A stretch of 40,090 nucleotides of DNA from assembly GCF_030150155.1 (NCBI RefSeq), contig NZ_JASLGR010000010.1, positions 1 through 40,090 of the forward strand, written 5' to 3'. Below, one piece after another: positions 32,811-40,090 of this stretch. How positions within the stretch are numbered: the stretch's first letter is position 1; each line of letters begins with the position of its first letter. The translations under genes were made by a program, and so were the position numbers. The notes below the pieces were generated by a model. It was given only the letters and a program-made list of their open reading frames with translations. It made no database searches and was not told the DNA's origin. This DNA comes from Nocardioides sp. GTDB lineage: Bacteria; Actinomycetota; Actinomycetes; Propionibacteriales; Nocardioidaceae.

Positions 32811-33479
32811 CTAGACGCTGCCGCGGCGCGGCGGTAGGCCTTCTGCGACACGAGTCGCAGCATCTCGCACGTTCTCGACCAGATCGTCGATCTGCAACAG
32901 CTGGGGCAGCAGTGACCTGTCGAGGTTGATCGCCCTGAACATCGTGGCCACCGTGATGCCGTGGTCGGGGACCGACTCGGCCACGATCTCGTCACCGGCG
33001 GTGAGCTCGCCTTCCTCGATCACGCGCAGGTACGGCCCGGGCCGGCACTCGGTGGCGAACCGCTTGACCCAGCGGGCGTTGTCGAAGCCGGACTCGCCCA
33101 TCCAGTTCTTGAAGTCGTTGCACGGCGTCCTGACGTAGGCGACCTCGAACAGCGCGGTCCCGATCCGCCACCGGGTGCCGACCACGGCCTCGTTGACGTC
33201 GATCCCCTCGGTGGTGAGGTTCTCCCCGAACTGGCCGTCGGCGATCGGCTTGCGCAGCCGCTCGCCCCACACGTCGAGGTCCTCCCGCGCGAACGCATAG
33301 ACCGCCTGGTCCACCCCGCCGTGGTGCTTCGTGTCGGAGACGGTGTCACCCTCGAGTCCGAGCCGATGCGCGCGTACGGCGCCGGCCACCGGCCTCTTGT
33401 CGATGCTGGTGACCCCCAGCCCGGCCCACTCCCGCTGCTTCGGCTGGCCGACGTTGACCGAACGCACCCGGGCGCTCAT
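32811..33479 (-). CDS. MOSC-domain protein (YiiM-like)
   Basis: A 222-residue MOSC-domain protein. Seen: SVNVGQPKQ near the start, LGLEGDTVSDTKHHGGVDQAVYAFA, GQFGENLTTEGIDVNEAVVGTRWRIG, and the conserved Cys in RTPCNDFKNWMG, which in the family holds the molybdenum cofactor sulfur. Members are molybdenum-cofactor-dependent reductases of N-hydroxylated compounds or sulfur carriers. The ATG at 33479 is used; an in-frame GTG at 33527 would add 16 poorly conserved residues. It is 41 bp upstream of the acyl-CoA ligase gene on the same strand and could be co-transcribed with it. Confidence 0.86.
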   Translation of the reverse strand: MSARVRSVNVGQPKQREWAGLGVTSIDKRPVAGAVRAHRLGLEGDTVSDTKHHGGVDQAVYAFAREDLDVWGERLRKPIADGQFGENLTTEGIDVNEAVVGTRWRIGTALFEVAYVRTPCNDFKNWMGESGFDNARWVKRFATECRPGPYLRVIEEGELTAGDEIVAESVPDHGITVATMFRAINLDRSLLPQLLQIDDLVENVRDAATRVAEGLPPRRGSV

Positions 33480-33605
33480 GCCCGGCCCTCGCTCAGGGCA
33501 CCACGGGAAGGGGACGGATGCTTCCACAACACGGCCCCAGCCTAGTGGGCCCGAACGTGCCGCTCGGACCTCGCCAGCGGTCCAAGCTGTCGGCCTGTCC
33601 AGCGG

Positions 33606-34562
33606 TCAGTCCTGCACGGCCTTCGCGATCGCGACACAGCGGGTGAACCAGTCATGGTCGGAGATCCGCCCCGGCCCCGAAGCTCCGGCGGGCTCCTCGA
33701 TCCGCTGGCAGGCCAGGTCGAGCATCCGGACCACGACCCAGTCCTTGGCACGCTGCTCGTCGAGCCCGGCCGCATCGAGGGTCGCGAAGAACCGGTCGCG
33801 CAGACCCTCGCGGACCCGCCCGGCGAGCTCGTCGAACCGGTTGGTCAGCAGCGGGGCCAGCTCGTAGTGCGGGTCACCGCTGAGCGGCTTCGGGTCGATC
33901 ACCCGCCAGCCCAGGCCGGTGGTGTCGCCTGCGCGAGCGGGCGCGGCGAGCACGTTGCCGTAGTGCAGGTCGCCGTGGATCAGGGTCCCGTCGGTCGCCT
34001 CGTCGGCGGCGAACGAGCGCGCCAGCGAGCGGGCCTGGTCGACCAGACGGGGCGGCACCGGGACCCCGCGGGGCAGCGCCGCCAGCCGGTCGGCCAGGGC
34101 GGCGACGTACGCCGACAACGGGCGCAGCTGGGCGGGCGCGGGCCGGTGCAGGGCGCCGTAGAGCTCCCCCACCACCTCGCACGCGCGCACGTCCCACTCC
34201 TCGCCCAGGTCGGCCGGGCCGAGCCGCTCCAGCAGCATCACCCGGTGGCGCGGGTTGGCTCGGATCAGGGTCGCCGCTCCTCGCCCGGCCCAGTGCTGGA
34301 GGGCGAGCGCCTCGTGCTCGGTCTCCTCATCGGGGAAGGCCAGCTTGAGCATCCCCCGATCTCGACCGCCACGCCCCACCACCGGCAGCACCAGCGCGGT
34401 GTAGCCGTGCAGCGACGGACCCTCGACGCGCAGCTCCCAGTCGGCCAGGAACCGGGCCGCCAACGCCGGCAGTCCGGTGAGCCAGCGCTCCCACTCCGGG
34501 CCCCGCTGCTCGACGGCCGCAGCCAGACCGGCCGGGATCTCGATCGACTCTGCCCCGCTCAC
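33606..34562 (-). CDS. aminoglycoside/hydroxyurea-type phosphotransferase (APH(6)-like)
   Basis: A 318-residue small-molecule kinase of the APH(6)/hydroxyurea-kinase family, which includes streptomycin 6-kinases. Seen: LKLAFPDEETEHEALALQHW (phosphate-binding strand, Lys and Glu), the catalytic loop LIHGDLHYGNVL (Asp near 196) and the metal-binding VIDPKPLSGDPHYELAPLL. The GTG start at 34562 overlaps the toxin gene's stop by 4 nt (GTGA), so it is the third gene of an antitoxin-toxin-kinase operon. An in-frame start at 34592 would overlap the toxin by more than 30 bp. The true substrate may be an antibiotic, a metabolite, or something linked to the toxin; resistance is not demonstrated. Confidence 0.84.
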   Translation of the reverse strand: MSGAESIEIPAGLAAAVEQRGPEWERWLTGLPALAARFLADWELRVEGPSLHGYTALVLPVVGRGGRDRGMLKLAFPDEETEHEALALQHWAGRGAATLIRANPRHRVMLLERLGPADLGEEWDVRACEVVGELYGALHRPAPAQLRPLSAYVAALADRLAALPRGVPVPPRLVDQARSLARSFAADEATDGTLIHGDLHYGNVLAAPARAGDTTGLGWRVIDPKPLSGDPHYELAPLLTNRFDELAGRVREGLRDRFFATLDAAGLDEQRAKDWVVVRMLDLACQRIEEPAGASGPGRISDHDWFTRCVAIAKAVQD

Positions 34563-34903
34563 AGGCCCAACGACTCTCGCAGCCAGGTCCACACCTCGGC
34601 CATCGCTGCGGCCGGCGCGGTCCCGACCTGGCCGCGCAGGCGGCTACGGCTCAGTGTGCGGACCTGCTCGGTCATCGCCCACGACGGACGCCCCTGGAGC
34701 TCTCCGAGGCCGACGTGATTGCCCCAGCCCCGGTCGACCGAGGTGATCGGCACCACCGCCACCAGGGTGTCGACGACCTCGAGGAAACGATCGCTGGACA
34801 CCACCAGGACCGGGCGGCGGCCGCCCTGCTCCCGACCGCCCACCGGCTCCAGGAACGCCCAGTGGATCTGCCCCGGGGCAAGCGCGACCGGGGTCGTCAC
34901 CAC
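34559..34903 (-). CDS. MazF/PemK-type toxin
   Basis: A 114-residue MazF/PemK-like endoribonuclease toxin. Family features: APGQIHWAFLEPVGGREQGGRRPVLVVSSD (strand with the G-x-R-P-x-L core), VVPITSVDRG, and EQVRTLSRSRL, a C-terminal strand-helix seen in MazF proteins. Starts are two overlapping GTGs (34903 and 34900), both overlapping the antitoxin stop. The translationally coupled antitoxin lies directly upstream, and its expression should limit the toxin. MazF toxins cut mRNA or rRNA/tRNA at short motifs; the specificity cannot be read here. Confidence 0.85.
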   Translation of the reverse strand: MVTTPVALAPGQIHWAFLEPVGGREQGGRRPVLVVSSDRFLEVVDTLVAVVPITSVDRGWGNHVGLGELQGRPSWAMTEQVRTLSRSRLRGQVGTAPAAAMAEVWTWLRESLGL

Positions 34904-35139
34904 TCCTCGGCCTCCAGGCCGTCGGCCGCCAACGCGTCCCAGGCGGCATCCTCGGCGCGGGCCTCCTCCGACGGTGGATGCGCTGCGAGAGCACCGCGCA
35001 GCTGCTCCCAGCGGGTGGCGCGCTCGTGGTCGCGGGCCAGGGAGCCGACGTAGTCCCCCAACGAGAGGCCGAGCGCCGCCGCCTGATCGCGCAGCAGATC
35101 CCGGGTCTGGGTCGTCACCTTGATCGTCGTGACCGCCAT
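34897..35139 (-). CDS. ribbon-helix-helix antitoxin of a MazEF-like pair
   Basis: An 80-residue antitoxin with an N-terminal ribbon-helix-helix DNA-binding region (MAVTTIKVTTQTRDLLRDQA, then ALGLSLGDYVGSLA) and an acidic C-terminal tail (HPPSEEARAEDAAWDALAAD, then GLEAEEW) that would wrap the toxin. The ATG at 35139 is 7 nt after a -10-like TATACT (35152-35147), so the message is leaderless; the long open frame upstream of it is not coding. A perfect palindrome overlaps the -10. The stop overlaps the toxin start. Confidence 0.84.
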   Translation of the reverse strand: MAVTTIKVTTQTRDLLRDQAAALGLSLGDYVGSLARDHERATRWEQLRGALAAHPPSEEARAEDAAWDALAADGLEAEEW

Positions 35140-35146
35140 GACCCCG

Positions 35147-35164
35147 AGTATACGAGCCGTATAC
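35147..35164. promoter_or_regulatory. antitoxin operator/promoter
   Basis: GTATACG-AGC-CGTATAC (35148-35164) is a perfect 7-3-7 palindrome. Its left arm contains the -10 (TATACT on the minus strand, 35152-35147) of the antitoxin operon, so antitoxin binding would block transcription, the usual autoregulation. The palindrome abuts the stop codon of the FAD oxidoreductase. Confidence 0.75.
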
Positions 35165-36339
35165 CTAGCCGTGCAGACGCGCAGGCGACACCTGGTCGAC
35201 GTCGAACCCGGTCGCGACGATGTCCTCGGGCACCGCTGCACCCAGCAGCAGCGCGGCCCCCAGACGGGCCGAGGCGGGACCCATCTGGATCCCGTAGCCG
35301 CCCTGGCCGGCGTACCAGAAGAAGCCGTCCACCTCGGGGTCGGCGCCGATCACGGGCGACCCGTCGGGGGCGAAGCTGCGCAGCCCGGCCCACGGCGTGC
35401 GGATGCCGCGGATGCCGATCGTGGTGGCCTCGTTGATCACGTCGATGGCACGGGCGATCTCGAGCTCGTCGGGCTTCGCGTCGTGCGGCGTGGTCAGGGT
35501 CTCGTCGGCCGGCGAGCACAGGTACTGACCCGAGTCGCCCTTGAAGTAGAAGGCGTTGTCGTGGTCGATGCTCATCACCATCGGCAGGCTGTGCGTGGCC
35601 GCCTCGGCGCCGACCATGAAGATCGAGCGCAGCCGCGGCTCGATCCCGATCGGACGCGCACCGAAGACCTCGGCCACCTCGTCCACCCAGGCACCGGCCG
35701 CGTTGACGACGTACGTCGCCTCGAACTCCTGACTGATGCCGGCACTGACCCGCCACCGGCCCTCGGCGGTGCGCTCGGCGCCGCTGACCCGGGCCAGGGT
35801 GAGGATCTCACCGCCGTGGGCCTTGAGCCCCCGCTTGTAGCCCTGGTGCAGTCCGGCGACGTCGACCTCGAGCGCGTACGGCTCCAGCAGCGCGGCCTCG
35901 ACCCACTCCTCGCGCAGCATCGGCACCAGCGCGACCGCCTCGGCCGGCATGATCAGCCGGGCCTCGGGGGTGAGCCGGACGACGTCGTCGTGGAACTCCT
36001 GCAGCGCCGCGGTGAACCCCTCGGGGGCGACGTGCAGCATCGTCATCGGCGTGCCGAGCGGGTCGCCGTCGGGGTGCCGGTCGGCCGGCGGGGTGATGAA
36101 GTAGTCGTGGCTGGCCGCCGTCAGGGCCCGCACCGGACCGTTGCCGTAGGTGCCGATCCAGGTCGCGGCCGAGCGTCCGGTGGTGTGGTAGGCCAGGGTC
36201 GACTCGGCCTCGAGCAGGACCACCTTCTGACCGCTCGCGGCCAGCTCGTAGGCGATCGAGATGCCCGCGATCCCCCCGCCTATCACGAGGACGTCGCAGG
36301 CATGCGGCGTCTGGGTCGTGGCGGCAAAGGGGTGCTGGG

Positions 36340-36343
<4 letters not shown>
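35165..36343 (-). CDS. FAD-dependent oxidoreductase (DAO family)
   Basis: A 392-residue flavoprotein of the D-amino-acid-oxidase/glycine-oxidase fold. Seen: the Rossmann FAD motif VLVIGGGIAGISIAYELAAS (about 19-38) and GQKVVLLEAE, RSAATW, VNAAGAWVDEVAEVFG, and the C-terminal FAD motif GIRGIRTPWAGLRSFAPDG with FFWYAGQGGYGIQMGPA. It probably oxidises an amine, amino acid or imino acid; the substrate is unknown. The ATG at 36343 overlaps the lepA stop by 4 nt (ATGA), so it is expressed with lepA. The TAG stop touches the antitoxin operator. Confidence 0.87.
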
Positions 36344-38214
<1,871 letters not shown>

Positions 38215-38283
38215 CCGTTTGAGGTGAGAAGTTGGGGTGACGATCCCTTAGCCTATGCGGGACTGCTGGCCTGGGAGGTCCGC

Positions 38284-39306
38284 ATGCCACCTGGCAAGCC
38301 CGGCAAGTCCGGCCAGCCCGGCGACCTGGCTGGCTTTGTGCTGACCCGGCTGCTGGCGGCCGCGGCGGCGATTCTGATCGTGATCGTGGTGGCCGGGTTC
38401 GTGCTCGGTCACCAGGCCAGCGGGCCAGCCGCGGGCTGGGCCGGCTCCACCGGCCACGATGGGCTGTGGCTGGGCCCGGGCTGGCTGTCGCCGGGAGGCG
38501 CCGCGGCCCCGGCCGACACCGCGGCCGGGCGGGCCCAGCTGGCCACCCGGATCCGGACGTCGGGGGTGGCCGACGTGTACGTGCCGGCCGGCCAGGTCGA
38601 TGCCTCCGGCCAGCTGGCCGCGGTCCCGCGGGCGACGTCGTTGCTGGGCTGGTTTCACCGCACGTTCCCGCGCGTGACCGTCTGCGCCGAACTGACCGGG
38701 GCCGTCGGCCGCGGCCACCTCAACCTGGACGACGGCCCCACCCAGCAGCAGCTGGTGGCCAGCGCCCGGTCACTGCTGAAGGCCGGTTTCACCGGGATCA
38801 GCTACGACCTGAGCCCGGTGGCCAGCGGCAACCCGGGACTGCTGACCGTGCTGGCCAGGACCCGGGCCCTGCATCCGGCCGTACTCGCGGTGGACACCCC
38901 TAAGCTGGAGCCGCTGGCCGGGATGGGACTGCCCGCCGCACTGCTCATGCGCCACCCGGTGTTCTGGACGTCCGGCTACCTCAGCCAGGTGGCCAGCCGG
39001 GTGACCCAGGTCGCGGTGCTGGGCTTCGACACCGGGGTGCCGTTGTCGTCGGCGTACAGCGGTTACGTCAAGCACGAGACGTCGGTGGCCCTGAAGGCCG
39101 TGCCGGCCTCGGTCAGCCTGATCATGGCGGTCCCGGCCAACGGCGGCAGCAACGAGTCGGTGGCCGCCACCGTGCACGGGGCCCGGGTGGCGCTGACCTC
39201 GGCGGGCCGCCAGCGGGCGGCGTCGTTCGGCCTCGGCCTGTACACCGCGGGCACCGCCACCACCGGCGACTGGTCCGCCTATCAGGCAGACTGGGTCCGG
39301 AGATGA
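38284..39306 (+). CDS. hypothetical membrane-anchored protein
   Basis: I do not recognise this family. A 340-residue protein: a basic, Gly/Pro/Lys-rich cytoplasmic N-terminus (MPPGKPGKSGQPGD), one transmembrane helix (about 18-41, LTRLLAAAAAILIVIVVAGF), then a large extracytoplasmic domain with a regular pattern of short strands (GVADVYVPAG, VTVCAEL, GFTGISYDLSP, AVLAVDTP, VAVLGFDTG) that resembles a TIM-barrel glycoside-hydrolase-like fold. The ATG at 38284 is chosen for the strong GGGAGG ribosome site at about 5 nt; a GTG at 38224 is less likely. It is divergent from lepA, and the following gene overlaps its stop (ATGA), so the two form an operon. Confidence 0.7.
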   Translation: MPPGKPGKSGQPGDLAGFVLTRLLAAAAAILIVIVVAGFVLGHQASGPAAGWAGSTGHDGLWLGPGWLSPGGAAAPADTAAGRAQLATRIRTSGVADVYVPAGQVDASGQLAAVPRATSLLGWFHRTFPRVTVCAELTGAVGRGHLNLDDGPTQQQLVASARSLLKAGFTGISYDLSPVASGNPGLLTVLARTRALHPAVLAVDTPKLEPLAGMGLPAALLMRHPVFWTSGYLSQVASRVTQVAVLGFDTGVPLSSAYSGYVKHETSVALKAVPASVSLIMAVPANGGSNESVAATVHGARVALTSAGRQRAASFGLGLYTAGTATTGDWSAYQADWVRR

Positions 39307-39824
39307 GCGACTGGACCGTTCCGCTGGTGACGCGGACCCACGAACCGGTGACCGCGGACGAGCGGGAGACCCTGGACGGCCTGCTCGACTGGCACCGGGC
39401 AACTCTGGTCTGGAAGTGCGCCGGGCTGACCGGGGTCCAGCTGGCCCAGCAGCCGGTGCCCGCGTCCAGCCTGTCCCTGCTCGGCCTGATCCGGCACCTG
39501 ACTGACACCGAGCGGGCCTGGTTCCGGCGCCGGGTCGGCGGCCAGGCCCTGGCGGACGTGTACGGGCGGCCGGACCGGCCGGAAGCCGCGTTCGAGGACG
39601 CCGACCCGGCCCGCGCCGAGGCTGATCTGGCCCGGCTCGAGGCCGAGTGGGAACGGTGCCGCCAGGCCGCGGCGCCGGTGGCGCTGGACCAGACCCTCGA
39701 GCACGAGCGCTGGGGCACCCTGTCGGTCCGCTGGGTGTACGGGCACATGATCGCCGAGTACGCCCGGCACCTCGGCCACGCCGACCTGCTGCGGGAGTCC
39801 ATCGACGGGGTCACCGGCGAGTAA
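39303..39824 (+). CDS. DinB-like (DUF664) protein
   Basis: A 173-residue four-helix-bundle protein of the DinB/mycothiol-dependent (DUF664) family. Seen: LDGLLDWHRATLVWKCAGLT, LSLLGLIRHLTDTERAWFRRRV (conserved His and Glu), and VRWVYGHMIAEYARHLGHADLLRE (His residues that would bind a metal). Such proteins in actinobacteria include mycothiol S-transferases and many uncharacterised metal proteins. The start overlaps the previous gene's stop by 4 nt. It is followed by a GC palindrome that may terminate transcription before rpsT. Confidence 0.85.
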   Translation: MSDWTVPLVTRTHEPVTADERETLDGLLDWHRATLVWKCAGLTGVQLAQQPVPASSLSLLGLIRHLTDTERAWFRRRVGGQALADVYGRPDRPEAAFEDADPARAEADLARLEAEWERCRQAAAPVALDQTLEHERWGTLSVRWVYGHMIAEYARHLGHADLLRESIDGVTGE

Positions 39825-39828
39825 CCGG

Positions 39829-39844
39829 GCCCGGGGCCCCGGGC
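39829..39844. terminator. GC palindrome after the DinB-like gene
   Basis: GCCCGGGGCCCCGGGC is perfectly self-complementary but has no loop-forming bases or U-tract; a weak terminator candidate between the DinB-like gene and the rpsT promoter. Confidence 0.35.
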
Positions 39845-39851
39845 GGGCCGC

Positions 39852-39857
39852 TATACT
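39852..39857 (+). promoter_or_regulatory. -10 of the rpsT promoter
   Basis: TATACT is the only strong -10-like hexamer in the gap before rpsT; no good -35 is seen. Transcription from about 39864 would give a 5' leader of roughly 110 nt, long enough for autoregulation by S20. The leader is noticeably less GC-rich than the coding regions. Confidence 0.5.
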
Positions 39858-39974
39858 GTCCGCAGGCGGTCGTTGGCGCCTGGTTTGAGAACCGGCCGCG
39901 ATCTCGGATATCCTTCGACGTCGCCTATTCGACCGTAGGCAAGACCCCCAGCAGATTTTGAGCGAGGCTTTCGC

Positions 39975-40090
39975 GTGGCGAATATCAAGAGCCAGATCAA
40001 GCGTAACCGGCAGAACGAGGCGCGCCGCCAGCGCAACAAGGCGGTGCGGTCCGCGCTGAAGACGCACGTGCGGCACTTCCACGAGGCCGT
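39975..40090 (+). CDS. rpsT: 30S ribosomal protein S20, 3' end cut by window
   Basis: Primary 16S rRNA-binding protein of the small subunit. The first 38 codons are visible, MANIKSQIKRNRQNEARRQR then NKAVRSALKTHVRHFHEAV, a typical S20 N-terminus; the full protein is about 87 residues. The start is GTG at 39975 with an AGCGAGG ribosome site 6-7 nt upstream. Its location divergent from lepA is the usual actinobacterial arrangement. Confidence 0.95.
   Translation, partial: MANIKSQIKRNRQNEARRQRNKAVRSALKTHVRHFHEA

Noticed and set aside
33606..34562. Calling the kinase a proven streptomycin-resistance gene
   Set aside because: Motifs support the APH(6)/hydroxyurea-kinase family, but many members are uncharacterised and resistance cannot be inferred from sequence alone.
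39841..39974. A small protein gene between the DinB-like gene and rpsT
   Set aside because: No frame has a credible ribosome site or conserved content; the stretch reads as the rpsT promoter and 5' leader.

Overview
The window is about 40 kb of very GC-rich chromosomal DNA from an actinobacterium. The best fit is a Nocardioides-like member of the Propionibacteriales. Reasons: the conserved actinobacterial order rpsT / lepA / hemW / hrcA-dnaJ-rsmE / HIT-phoH-ybeY-corC-cdd-like / era / leuA; an HrcA/CIRCE heat-shock repressor; a DtxR/IdeR-type iron box; the actinobacterial LexA box (TCGAAC-N4-GTTCGA); a DUF3097 gene; and a tmsA-tmsB pair for 10-methyl branched fatty acids. This assignment is an inference from gene content, not from a marker-gene comparison. 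No rRNA, tRNA, insertion sequence, prophage or CRISPR array is seen.

Layout, left to right. 0-1.5 kb: leuA (cut by the window edge) behind a leucine leader peptide. 1.5-4.0 kb: a LysR regulator divergent from a TDT-family exporter and a small flavin-binding protein. 4.0-5.7 kb: two tandem Cys-rich lipoproteins of the septum-formation family. 5.8-6.4 kb: a flavodoxin-like protein and an array of 22-bp repeats. 6.4-11.0 kb: era, a siderophore-interacting FAD protein, tmsB and tmsA. 11.1-18.3 kb: the housekeeping run cdd-like, corC, ybeY, phoH, HIT, rsmE, dnaJ, hrcA, interrupted by an oppositely oriented lipoprotein. 18.3-21.6 kb: an iron-regulated HugZ-like gene, DUF3097, a TetR regulator and a PAP2 membrane protein. 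21.5-24.0 kb: hemW, a secreted alpha/beta hydrolase and a second array of the same repeats. 24.0-29.8 kb: the SOS mutasome imuA'-imuB-dnaE2. 29.9-33.5 kb: a secreted EEP nuclease-like protein, a long-chain acyl-CoA ligase and a MOSC protein. 33.6-36.3 kb: an antitoxin-toxin-kinase operon and an FAD oxidoreductase. 36.3-40.1 kb: lepA, an unknown membrane-anchored protein, a DinB-like protein and the start of rpsT.

Functional themes: translation and ribosome maturation (era, ybeY, phoH, rsmE, lepA, rpsT); proteostasis (hrcA, dnaJ); SOS mutagenesis; iron and heme handling (siderophore-interacting protein, HugZ-like protein, hemW); and lipid metabolism (tmsAB, fadD, PAP2). At many genes a -10-like hexamer lies 6-9 nt before the start codon, so leaderless transcription looks common here.

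The most unusual items are the two arrays of one 22-bp repeat placed exactly at gene 3' ends; an AT-rich, rare-codon island inside phoH; an overlapping antitoxin/toxin/aminoglycoside-kinase trio; a His-rich loop in the acyl-CoA ligase; and an apparent change of codon style inside lepA near 37.55 kb that could mark a recombination or assembly junction.
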